A DNA stretch of 39,184 nucleotides from assembly GCA_030841285.1 (NCBI GenBank), contig JAVECW010000091.1:1-39184 (forward strand), in the 5' to 3' direction. Below are positions 23,540 to 30,897 of this stretch, in pieces. This DNA comes from Microbacteriaceae bacterium. Its GTDB lineage: Bacteria; Actinomycetota; Actinomycetes; Actinomycetales; Microbacteriaceae. The notes below the pieces were generated by a model that made no database searches, had not been told where the DNA came from, and worked only from the letters and a program-made list of their open reading frames with translations. The translations under genes and the position numbers were made by a program. Each line of letters opens with the position of its first letter. The stretch's first letter is position 1.

Positions 23540-24112
23540 TCAGCGTCGACGCAGCTCCCGCTCCCTGAGGAACAGCTCGACCTGTTGTGCAGGCTCCAGC
23601 ATGCCGTCCAATCGCAGGTGGTCCACGGCCGGGGGAGCAACAGCATCCATCGTTTCGAGGGTGGCGAGCTTCCCGGCATCCCTGGATGCGGCGCGCTGCG
23701 ACATCCGACGCGCTACTTCCAGGATCGGGGTCTCGAGCCAGACAAGGTGGACGAAGTCGGATCGGATGCCGAGTCGCCCTGGAACGCCCTCCCACTCACG
23801 GCGCGAGGTCCGTTCGGAGGTGAATGGCGCAACGAGAATGACGTTCTGGCCGACGCTCAGGTTCTCGCGCGCAGAGTCGTAAAGGCAGGCATAGCGTGCG
23901 CGGTCCAGCTCCGAGCGAGCCAACGGGTTGGTCATTGAGGCAGGGGAGGCGCGGTAGTCGCCGCCGGCATACTCGAACAGCGGGTTGGTCAGAGTGTCCA
24001 GGTCGAGCAGTGTCCACCGCAGGCGGGCAGCCAGGGCGCACGCGAATGCACTCTTGCCGCTGGCCGCGACGCCGGCGACGAGGATCGCCTCGACGTGCCT
24101 TGGTTCCGACAT
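23540..24112 (-). CDS. Small P-loop kinase-like ATP-binding protein
   Basis: A 190-residue protein with Walker A GVAASGKS at 14-21 ('LVAGVAASGKSAFA'), then 'RWTLLDLDTLTNPLFEY' and a later 'VWLETPILEVARRMSQRAASRD' LID-like segment with clustered Arg residues. This is the layout of small-molecule kinases such as gluconokinase or shikimate kinase, not of an ATPase domain in a transporter. The acceptor is unknown; a sugar or sugar acid is suggested by the operon. ATG 24112 starts inside the end of the aldolase gene (9-base overlap), with AGGTAGGTG upstream. The same frame is open to 24562 but that part shadows the aldolase. Confidence 0.78.
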   Translation of the reverse strand: MSEPRHVEAILVAGVAASGKSAFACALAARLRWTLLDLDTLTNPLFEYAGGDYRASPASMTNPLARSELDRARYACLYDSARENLSVGQNVILVAPFTSERTSRREWEGVPGRLGIRSDFVHLVWLETPILEVARRMSQRAASRDAGKLATLETMDAVAPPAVDHLRLDGMLEPAQQVELFLRERELRRR

Positions 24113-24119
24113 CCGACAC

Positions 24120-25043
24120 CTACCTGCTCGTGATGGCGGTCCACGGCGTTGCGCGGTCGGAGGCGATCTCCACGAGCTTTTCGAGTCGCGGGCGTGCAGT
24201 GCCGGCAAGGAACACCTCTCGCTCGACGTCGGCCAAGGCGATCGACTCCTTCCAGACCGAGCGGCCGGCAATGAATCCGGATGCTCCGCCTTCGTCGAAG
24301 GCGATCCGGAGGACGTCGGCGAATTGCTCGAAGGCGACACCGGCAGAGAGGACGGCCCACGGATGGTCGAGAATCTCGGCGAGTCGCCTCGTGCCTTCTG
24401 GGGAGCCGGGATACTCGAGCTTGAGCAAATCGATGTCGAGCTCGTTGAGCGCGCGGGCCGCTTCGATGATGGCATCCTCGCGGGCCTGGCCGGAGAGATC
24501 CTCACCGGGTAGCTGGTAGACGAGATTCTCGATGACGACGGGGACGCCGACGGTCCTGGCATCCGCGATGACGTCGCGGGTCACCTGGAGCACGTCCTCG
24601 GCAAGGTCGGGCTCGCCCTTCTGGGGGGTGGGGCGATCGGCGCGCAACTGGACGAAGAACTTCAGGGCGTCGCCGCCCTGGTCGAGGACCCACTGCGCGT
24701 CCAGTTCGGGGTCGCGGTGCGTACGCGGTTCGCCGTTCCATGTCCCTCGCTCGGCCGGTTCGGACGCGACGAGGAGTCCGCACGTGGACGCCAGCGCCCG
24801 AGCCTCGGTGACGGCAGGAACGCCGAAGGTGGGATCGAAGAGGATCCCGCTTGCCAGGGGAGTAAGGGAACGCGCCACCGCGACCTTGGACTCACGCAGC
24901 TGTTCGTCAGTGCCTTCGAGTCCGACGGCAGTGAACATGCGGCGGAGGGTGTTGCGCTGGTCCATCGCGATGATTGAGAAAATTCCGTCGGTGCTTGCGA
25001 TGTCGGCCAGCGTCTTGGACGCGTGCGTGGTGATTGTGGGCAT
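24120..25043 (-). CDS. LacD/YihT-type class I aldolase (tagatose-1,6-bisphosphate or related)
   Basis: A 307-residue (beta/alpha)8 aldolase that cleaves a ketose phosphate or bisphosphate to DHAP plus an aldehyde through a Schiff base. The phosphate/active-site start is 'IIAMDQRNTLRRM' with Asp28-Gln29-Arg30, as in LacD and sulfofructose-phosphate aldolase. The Schiff-base Lys is probably Lys208 in 'DIDLLKLEYPGSP', and 'GFIAGRSVWKES' forms the C-terminal phosphate site. It follows the FGGY kinase by 28 bp in the same minus-strand operon. The substrate could be tagatose-1,6-bisphosphate, a 6-deoxy-6-sulfo analogue, or another ketose. Confidence 0.85.
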   Translation of the reverse strand: MPTITTHASKTLADIASTDGIFSIIAMDQRNTLRRMFTAVGLEGTDEQLRESKVAVARSLTPLASGILFDPTFGVPAVTEARALASTCGLLVASEPAERGTWNGEPRTHRDPELDAQWVLDQGGDALKFFVQLRADRPTPQKGEPDLAEDVLQVTRDVIADARTVGVPVVIENLVYQLPGEDLSGQAREDAIIEAARALNELDIDLLKLEYPGSPEGTRRLAEILDHPWAVLSAGVAFEQFADVLRIAFDEGGASGFIAGRSVWKESIALADVEREVFLAGTARPRLEKLVEIASDRATPWTAITSR

Positions 25044-25071
25044 GTCGTGCTCCTCGATTGTTCAGGGGTCG

Positions 25072-26493
25072 TTAGGCGATAATTAGAGGGATTGCGGGTA
25101 TCTTCGCGTCGTCGAGGCGCAGGCGGATGAACTCGGCGAGTGGAGTCAGAGGTGTGCTGGCTGCATGCTCGGCGATCAGGGCAGCACCAGTGACGCCAGG
25201 CTGGGTGTTCGTCGAGAAGGTCACATTGCTGATGACGGCGCGTTTTGCCTGTCGCACGCTTTCCATGCGCGTCCAGCCGCCTGCGGCGACAGCGCTGCGG
25301 TGCGGGCCAACGGTTTGCTCGAGCTGAGAAAGCAGGATCCCGAGGTTCCCCGCCGTGAGCCTCGTTGCGGCGGCCCAGACCTCAGCCGGGCCCGCGTCGT
25401 CGCCGAGGGAGATACTGACGTCGTTACCCGTCTGCCCCGTCCCCGAGAGGACTAACCCGGCAGGGAGGGCGCCGACGCGGGCAGCGCGCTCATCGAGGTC
25501 GGCACGCTGCTCATCCGTCGTCACCCCGAGCAGTGCAAGCACCCTGCGAAGGAGGAGTCCCCCGCGAACACCTCCAAGGAGCAGGGTCGTGTCCGGGATG
25601 ACGTGCTCTCCGACCGACCATGATGCCTGCACGAGCTCGGCCCGGGTGTCGTCGTCCAGCCGACCTGGCAGGGAGCGAAGTACAACGTCGGCCGTACCGC
25701 TCGAATTGAACAGCGAGTCACGGCCGAGCGCGCCAGCGCCGACAGCGCCGACCGGGTGGTCGTGTCCCGCAACCGTGAGCACGGCGCCCTGGCACGACAA
25801 CGGAAGATCGGCGTGGCGGAGGAAGCCGGTCGGGTCGCCGGCGCGCCGAACAGGAGGCAGGATGTCGGCCGGGAGGCCGACCAGCTCGAAGACCGTTGCC
25901 CACGGCGCCCCCGTGGCCTGGTCGATCAGCCCCGTCCGCGACGCGAGCGACGGTTCGCGAACCTGGTCGGAGCCGAGCGAGAAGGCGATCCATTCCTGAA
26001 CGCTGAGCCAGCGCGCGCCCCGTACGATTCGGGTCCCATCCGCTTTGAGGTAGGCGAGTTTCGCAACACTTGACTGGCAGTCCCACGGCAATCCGCATGC
26101 TCGGCTGAATGCTTCGGGGAACTCCGGATGCCGCGACGCGAGCGCCTCGATCTCGGCCGTTCCGCGAGTGTCGAACCAGGCGATCACGGGCGCGATGGGC
26201 GCACCGGAGGAGCCGAGAAGTACTCCGCTCTCGGCCAGCCCGGTGAATCCGATTGCCCGCACGTGCACTGCGCCGAGAATTCGTTCCGCCTCGTTCACCA
26301 CGCGACGGATGAGTGTCAGGGTGAGCCGAAGGAGCGTCTCCGGGTCGGTCTGAGTGTGGCCGTCATGGGAAGTCGCCCACTCGGTGCTCTCGTGCACGGT
26401 GCAGACGGGCCTGCCGTCGTCGAGGCAGGCGAGCACTTTCGACGTGGTGGTTCCGAGGTCGACCCCGAGCGTGATCGCGGTTGCGGGGATCAT
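25072..26493 (-). CDS. FGGY-family carbohydrate kinase (xylulokinase/gluconokinase-like)
   Basis: A 473-residue sugar kinase. It has 'ITLGVDLGTTTSKVLA' at 7-22, the sugar-binding 'IGFTGLAESGVLL' near 81-93, 'VIAWFDTRG', catalytic Asp245 in 'VAGHDHPVGAVGAG' and the ATP-site 'VAAGGWTRMESV'. It differs clearly from the FGGY kinase at 16109, so the two are not recent duplicates. No strong ribosome-binding site precedes ATG 26493, and the message seems to have a leader of about 105 nt from the promoter at 26605-26634. It is the first gene of a kinase-aldolase-kinase operon, under the LacI operator pair. Confidence 0.88.
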   Translation of the reverse strand: MIPATAITLGVDLGTTTSKVLACLDDGRPVCTVHESTEWATSHDGHTQTDPETLLRLTLTLIRRVVNEAERILGAVHVRAIGFTGLAESGVLLGSSGAPIAPVIAWFDTRGTAEIEALASRHPEFPEAFSRACGLPWDCQSSVAKLAYLKADGTRIVRGARWLSVQEWIAFSLGSDQVREPSLASRTGLIDQATGAPWATVFELVGLPADILPPVRRAGDPTGFLRHADLPLSCQGAVLTVAGHDHPVGAVGAGALGRDSLFNSSGTADVVLRSLPGRLDDDTRAELVQASWSVGEHVIPDTTLLLGGVRGGLLLRRVLALLGVTTDEQRADLDERAARVGALPAGLVLSGTGQTGNDVSISLGDDAGPAEVWAAATRLTAGNLGILLSQLEQTVGPHRSAVAAGGWTRMESVRQAKRAVISNVTFSTNTQPGVTGAALIAEHAASTPLTPLAEFIRLRLDDAKIPAIPLIIA

Positions 26494-26571
26494 GAATGAC
26501 GCTCGCGAGTGTGGCCGTGATGGAGAGTCTCGAAGTGCACAGTGGCGGCCTTTCAGACGACTTTGTCACTT

Positions 26572-26591
26572 CCATGTCATCGATGGCATGG
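26572..26591. promoter_or_regulatory. LacI operator, downstream copy
   Basis: CCATGTCATCGATGGCATGG is symmetric at 18 of 20 positions around CATCGATG. On the minus strand it lies just downstream of the predicted transcription start. Its centre is 45 bp from that of the second site, about four helical turns, which would suit cooperative binding or looping. Confidence 0.7.
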
Positions 26592-26604
26592 TTGGGTCGG
26601 TCTC

Positions 26605-26636
26605 ATCATGGACCTACCATGTCATCGATGTCAAGG
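26605..26636 (-). promoter_or_regulatory. Promoter of the FGGY-aldolase operon with overlapping LacI operator
   Basis: Reading the minus strand, TTGACA (26634-26629) and CATGAT (26610-26605) are separated by 18 bp. The operator TTGACATCGATGACA (26634-26620) overlaps the -35 box exactly as at 20373, where the 15-mer is identical. The extended palindrome covers 26617-26636. Confidence 0.72.
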
Positions 26637-26665
26637 CATTGATGCGAAGTCTGGACTCGATAGTT

Positions 26666-26717
26666 CCCGTTCCGGCGTGTAGTGCCCGGCGCACCAGGCA
26701 CTACACGCCGGAACGGG
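26666..26717. terminator. 21-bp perfect inverted repeat, probable terminator of the upstream minus-strand operon
   Basis: Arms 26666-26686 and 26697-26717 are perfectly complementary over 21 bp with a 10-nt loop. The element begins 26 bp after the stop of the Gfo/Idh gene on the minus strand and ends about 30 bp before the next promoter, the place for an intrinsic terminator. There is no T-run, as is common in high-GC actinobacteria. Confidence 0.7.
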
Positions 26718-26743
26718 CACGACCAGGGAGGCTGGAAGGCGGC

Positions 26744-27892
26744 TCAGAGAGTAACGGCGGCGTGCGTTTCGTGCGACGTGATGGCCGCGCGATAGATCGC
26801 GTGAGTGGCCGAGGCTTCGGCAGGCCTGGCGCAGCCGAAGCGATCGCCGAGGGCGCCCTCGCGCTCGGCGAGGTATGCGGCCCACATCTGGAGGATCGAG
26901 TCCGAGAATCCAGACTCGAAATTCGCCCCGGTGACCGTCGGCCAGACCGATTGGCTGCCCGAGTCGAGTCGTTGCCACGCTTGTTCCCTGCCAATGCCGG
27001 GTGCATCGATCGTGCTGAAGACCTCGACCTGCTTGGGATTCTTGGTCGAGAAGCGCACGCCGCCGTCCATGCCGATGGCCTCGAATTCCCAGGTGTTCTT
27101 GTGCCCGGGGTCGATGCGTTTCATCTCGGTCGTGAGCGGGAACTCGATGCCGTCATGACGACCCCAGGAGTGGATCACGGCGTTGTCCCAGGTATCGCTC
27201 GGCTGCAGTGTGCCGTCCTGCCCTGGCCGCTCGGTGACGATGTTCTGAAGGATGCCATAGACGCGGTCGGGTGCCCACCCGAGACGCAGCGGCACGTGCC
27301 ACACGTGCAGGCCCAGGTCGTTCATAACGCCGGCCTCGCCGCAGTATTGGTTCTGCCGCTTCCAGTTCAGCGGCTTGTTGACGTCGAGGTCGCTCGAGTG
27401 CAGGAACGCGTTCCTGGCCTCGATGATGCGGCCGAGCGCTCCCGACTTCACGTAGTTGATCGCCCACTGGGCGCCGGGGTAGAAGGGCATCTCGCTCGAG
27501 CAACGCACGAAGCTCTCCGGATGCGCGGAAATCGCCGCGAGGATCGCATCCGCCGCCCGTCCATCAATACCGAACGGTTTTTCCGCGAGGAGTCCCTTGC
27601 CGGCTTCGATGGTGTCGACGTAGAGCCGCTCGTGCAGATCGTGCCGCACCGCGATATAGAGGACATCGATCGAGTCGTCGGCGAGAAGTTCGCGGTAGTC
27701 GGTCACTTTCGTCGTCACCGTATCGATCTGGTCGAACCAGTCGAGTGCCGCGGGGTTGATGTCGCACACCGCGGTGAGCCGTGGGCGAACCGGGTGGTCG
27801 ATGAGTGCGGGCCAGCGTTGGATCGCCGCGGCGATCTCGCGGCCCATCAGGCCGCCGCCGACAATGGCCACGTTCACGATCTTCGTGCTCAT
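26744..27892 (-). CDS. Gfo/Idh/MocA-family oxidoreductase 3
   Basis: A 382-residue NAD(P)-dependent dehydrogenase with 'VAIVGGGLMGREIAAAIQ' as the Rossmann loop, 'AEKPFGIDG' as the catalytic Lys motif, and 'AGVMNDLGLHVWHVPLRLG', where the family D-x-x-x-H is intact. The long insertion around 'NAFLHSSDLDVNKPLNWKRQNQY' shapes the sugar pocket. It overlaps the end of the aldolase gene by 4 bp (ATGA type on the minus strand) and is followed by the 21-bp inverted repeat. The substrate is unknown; it is only distantly like the two Gfo/Idh genes at 13107 and 14995. Confidence 0.87.
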   Translation of the reverse strand: MSTKIVNVAIVGGGLMGREIAAAIQRWPALIDHPVRPRLTAVCDINPAALDWFDQIDTVTTKVTDYRELLADDSIDVLYIAVRHDLHERLYVDTIEAGKGLLAEKPFGIDGRAADAILAAISAHPESFVRCSSEMPFYPGAQWAINYVKSGALGRIIEARNAFLHSSDLDVNKPLNWKRQNQYCGEAGVMNDLGLHVWHVPLRLGWAPDRVYGILQNIVTERPGQDGTLQPSDTWDNAVIHSWGRHDGIEFPLTTEMKRIDPGHKNTWEFEAIGMDGGVRFSTKNPKQVEVFSTIDAPGIGREQAWQRLDSGSQSVWPTVTGANFESGFSDSILQMWAAYLAEREGALGDRFGCARPAEASATHAIYRAAITSHETHAAVTL

Positions 27893-28731
27893 TCCGTACT
27901 CCGCTCGATGATCGCGAGGGCGTCATCGACCGATGCACTCTCGTGCAGCATTGCCATCAGTGCCCTGGTGATACCGGAGGGCTTCTCGTGTTGGATGACA
28001 TTCCGGCCGTACACGATGCCGCGCGCGCCCTGGGCGAGGACAGCGGAGGTGCGCTGCAACAGCGTGCGGTCGTCGACACGCCCGCCTCCGCGGACGAGCA
28101 CGGGAACGTCACCGGCGACCTCGACCACGCGATGGTAGTCAGCGATGTTATCGGTCGGATCCGCCTTGATCAGGTCGGCCCCGAGCTCTGCTGCCTGGCG
28201 CACGAGTGCCACGATCTTCTCGGTGTCACCGTCGACCATGTATCCGCCGGCCTTCGCGTTGTCCTGCATCACGAGGGGTTCGATCATGAGCGGCATCCCG
28301 TATCTCGTTGCCTCGACGCGCAGGGCCATGATCGAGAGGATGCACGCCTCGCGGATCTCTGGCCGGCCAGGCAGCTGCATGAGGTTCGCGCACACTGCGA
28401 CTGCATCCAGTCGCACCGCCTCCTCGATCGCATTCGGGATGTGATGACTGAATATGTGCGAGTCGAGCGGGTTGCCGTAGACGTTCGCCACGTCGGTGCG
28501 AAGGACGAGTGCGGGTTTGGCCTTGCCCGGCGCCGATTGCAGGTGCCGCGCCTGGCCGACCGTCAGTTGCACGGCGTCTGGGTTGGCCCGGATCAGCGTG
28601 GCTACAACGGAGCGCATGTCTTCGATGCCCGTGACGAACGTTGCCTCGCCGAAGAACCCGTGGTCGACCGCGACGTCGAGGGCTCGGCCCGATCCGGGAT
28701 TGAAAAGCCTGTTCAAGCGGTAGAGCGTCAT
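27889..28731 (-). CDS. Class I aldolase of the LsrF/DeoC-type family
   Basis: A 280-residue (beta/alpha)8 barrel. Family members such as LsrF and archaeal-type class I fructose-bisphosphate aldolase use a Lys Schiff base. Visible are 'GRALDVAVDHGFF', 'GADLIKADPTDN' with the likely Schiff-base Lys, 'VLVRGGGRVDDRTLL' and 'GIVYGRNVIQHEKP', the phosphate-binding end of the barrel. I start at ATG 28731 ('MTLYRLNRLF'); the frame extends to a TTG at 28788, but the added residues are not typical and would crowd the divergent promoter. Overlap with the Gfo/Idh gene indicates an operon. The divergent PfkB kinase could provide its phosphorylated substrate. Confidence 0.82.
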   Translation of the reverse strand: MTLYRLNRLFNPGSGRALDVAVDHGFFGEATFVTGIEDMRSVVATLIRANPDAVQLTVGQARHLQSAPGKAKPALVLRTDVANVYGNPLDSHIFSHHIPNAIEEAVRLDAVAVCANLMQLPGRPEIREACILSIMALRVEATRYGMPLMIEPLVMQDNAKAGGYMVDGDTEKIVALVRQAAELGADLIKADPTDNIADYHRVVEVAGDVPVLVRGGGRVDDRTLLQRTSAVLAQGARGIVYGRNVIQHEKPSGITRALMAMLHESASVDDALAIIERSTE

Positions 28732-28808
28732 TGCTGTTCCGATCTGGGTGAGTTGCTGCCCGGCGTTGGGATTCCGATGGACGCGCAACTCGTGCCAGAC
28801 TATCGACC

Positions 28809-29885
28809 GTGAGACAACGTTGTCCAGCAGGAGGCCCGTCGGGGGAGATCGTGGTCGCCGGCCATATCTGCGTGGACATCACGCCGACGCTCCCAGCCGG
28901 ACTGACGGTGGTCCCCGGGGATCTCGTCGAGGTCGGACCCGTCTCGATGACCTTGGGCGGATGTGTCGGAAACACCGGTTGGGACCTGGCCGACCTGGGT
29001 GCGCCCGTACGGCTCGTTGCGGTGATCGCCGATGACGATCTCGGTGCATTCGTTCGAACGAGCTTCGAGAGTCGGGGCCTGTCGGGTGATGGCCTGGCCA
29101 CCTCGTCCGAGACGGGGACCTCCTATAGCGTCATCCTCCAGCCCGGTGGCGCCGACCGAACCATCTGGCACTACCCAGGGGCGAACGCGCAGTTCAACGA
29201 CAGTTCAGTCGAGCTCGATGGCGCCGCCATGCTGCACGTCGGCTATCCGCCCTTGCTGCGGGGACTCCTTGTCGATGAGGGCCTTCCGTTGCTTCGACTT
29301 TTCGATCGGGCTGGGTCTGCGGGGATAACGACGTCGCTCGACATGGCCGTCGTCGACCCGAAGTCCGAGGTTGGCGCGTTCGACTGGAGTGCGCTCTTCG
29401 CGAGGGTCCTTCCCCTGGTCGATGTGTTCAGCCCGAGTGTTGACGATCTGCGATCGGCCCTTGGCATCGCGGAGGGGTACTCGATCGGTCTCGTTGAGCG
29501 CCTGGCCGAGGAGTTCATCGAGGCCGGCGTCGCCATCGTGGCGATCTCGGCTGGGGCAGAAGGAATGTACGTACGGACCGCGTCTGCCGAGCGGATTGCA
29601 TCCGGAGGACAGGTCTTAGGCCGCCTTTCGCCTGCGTGGGCGAACCAGCGGTTCTGGATGCGACCGGCCCCGGTCGCGGAGGCGGTCACGACGAATGGCG
29701 CTGGAGACGCGGCGGCGGCCGGCCTGGTGTACGGCCTGTGGCTCGGACTTGAGCCTGAGGAGACAGCGAGACTCGCGATCGCGTGCGCGGCGACCCTGAT
29801 CTCGGGTCGACCGACCACGCGTGACGCGATCGCCACGGTCGACGAGGCCCTAGCCGCGCGAGTGGTTCAGCGTGCGGTTGTGTGA
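28809..29885 (+). CDS. PfkB-family carbohydrate kinase
   Basis: A 358-residue ribokinase-fold enzyme. It has the opening strand 'EIVVAGHICVDITP', 'TLGGCVGNTGWDLADLGAPVRLVAVI' as PfkB signature 1, and 'VTTNGAGDAAAAGLVYG' as signature 2 with the catalytic Asp of NGAGD. An extra segment near 'LGRLSPAWANQRFWMRPAPV' precedes signature 2. GTG 28809 is used; GTG 28851 is also possible, with GGGAG only about 3 nt upstream. If transcription begins near 28809 the message could be leaderless. The operator GACAACGTTGTC sits at or just before this start. First gene of a four-gene operon ending with its own LacI. Confidence 0.85.
   Translation: MRQRCPAGGPSGEIVVAGHICVDITPTLPAGLTVVPGDLVEVGPVSMTLGGCVGNTGWDLADLGAPVRLVAVIADDDLGAFVRTSFESRGLSGDGLATSSETGTSYSVILQPGGADRTIWHYPGANAQFNDSSVELDGAAMLHVGYPPLLRGLLVDEGLPLLRLFDRAGSAGITTSLDMAVVDPKSEVGAFDWSALFARVLPLVDVFSPSVDDLRSALGIAEGYSIGLVERLAEEFIEAGVAIVAISAGAEGMYVRTASAERIASGGQVLGRLSPAWANQRFWMRPAPVAEAVTTNGAGDAAAAGLVYGLWLGLEPEETARLAIACAATLISGRPTTRDAIATVDEALAARVVQRAVV
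28813..28824. promoter_or_regulatory. Palindromic operator in the divergent aldolase/kinase region
   Basis: GACAACGTTGTC is a perfect 12-bp palindrome between the divergent aldolase and PfkB genes, with the centred CG typical of LacI-family operators. The LacI gene at 31898, the last gene of the plus-strand operon, is the likely partner. No second copy was seen in another intergenic region. Confidence 0.6.
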
Positions 29886-29904
29886 ACGAGAGAAAGGAAA
29901 ACCA

Positions 29905-30897
29905 ATGGATCCCATCGTGTTGCCAGCCAACCAGCCCGCCGATCGGTTCTACCGCGGCGGAGCCCGGATCGCCGAATTTCGTGGGGAACCGAGCCATGGC
30001 ACACGGGTCCCCGAGGATTGGGTGGCTTCGACCACGACCATCGCCGGGGAGGAGTCGCTCGGACTCACGACGCTGCCCGGCGGCGCTGTGCTTCGGGACG
30101 AGGTCGAGCGGGACCCCGTGTCGTGGCTGGGGGCGGAGCACGTCGGTCGCTTCGGGCCAGACGCCAAGCTGCTGGTCAAGCTGCTGGATGCGGGGCAACG
30201 CCTGCCGGTGCATGCCCACCCGGCGACAGAGTTTGCACATCAACATCTCTCGCGCGCGCACGGCAAGGCGGAGGCGTGGTTCATCCTCGAGGCCGGCGAG
30301 GTCTATCTCGGCCTCACGGAGGCTATCCATCCCGCGGACCTGCTCGCGCTCGTGGTTGGACAGGACATTGAGAACCTGCTCTCGAAGATGCATCGTCGTC
30401 ACGTCGAGGTCGGGGACACCGTGTATGTCCCGCCGGGCGTACTGCACGCGATTGGCGCGGACACCTTCCTGGCCGAGGTGCAGGAGCCGGAGGACCTTTC
30501 GATCCTGCTCGAATGGCGTGGATTCGAGCTCGACGGTCGCCGTGACGGCCACCTGGGTCTCGGCTTCGAGACCGCGCTCGACGCGGTCGAGGTCAGAGCG
30601 CGCTCCGATGCCGAGATCTCGGCACTCATCACCTCCGGTGCTCGCGGAGATTCAGTGCTCGCGGAAGCGTCGACCGAGTTCTTCCGGCTGGGCCACTACG
30701 TCGTCGACGGGATGCTGAGCCTGGAAGCCGGCTTCGCGGTGCTGATCGTGACGGACGGCTCGCTCCGGCTCGAGTTCGGGCCCGAGCGGGCGCTTGACCT
30801 GCCCAGGGGAAGCACAGTGGTGGTGCCCCACTCTGCCGGTCCGCTCGCGGTTTCCGGTCCTGGCCGCCTCCTCGTCTGCCGGCCTCCGGCGGTGTGA
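29905..30897 (+). CDS. Class I mannose-6-phosphate isomerase-like protein
   Basis: A 330-residue cupin-type protein that in the family interconverts mannose-6-phosphate and fructose-6-phosphate using zinc. The metal ligands are visible: His103 and His105 ('LPVHAHP'), Glu123 ('AEAWFIL') and His181 ('VPPGVLHAIG'). The C-terminal jelly-roll half is present. AAAGGAAAACC precedes ATG 29905; the frame extends to 29872 but without a better start. It follows the PfkB kinase by 19 bp. Because it is in a sugar operon with a kinase and a mutarotase-like gene, the true substrate may be another aldose or aldose phosphate. Confidence 0.85.
   Translation: MDPIVLPANQPADRFYRGGARIAEFRGEPSHGTRVPEDWVASTTTIAGEESLGLTTLPGGAVLRDEVERDPVSWLGAEHVGRFGPDAKLLVKLLDAGQRLPVHAHPATEFAHQHLSRAHGKAEAWFILEAGEVYLGLTEAIHPADLLALVVGQDIENLLSKMHRRHVEVGDTVYVPPGVLHAIGADTFLAEVQEPEDLSILLEWRGFELDGRRDGHLGLGFETALDAVEVRARSDAEISALITSGARGDSVLAEASTEFFRLGHYVVDGMLSLEAGFAVLIVTDGSLRLEFGPERALDLPRGSTVVVPHSAGPLAVSGPGRLLVCRPPAV

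Noticed and set aside
26354-28138. Plus-strand open frame of 594 codons across the operator region and antisense to the Gfo/Idh gene
   Set aside because: It runs through the operators and the 21-bp inverted repeat and has a low-complexity shadow composition; the minus-strand genes carry clear family motifs.
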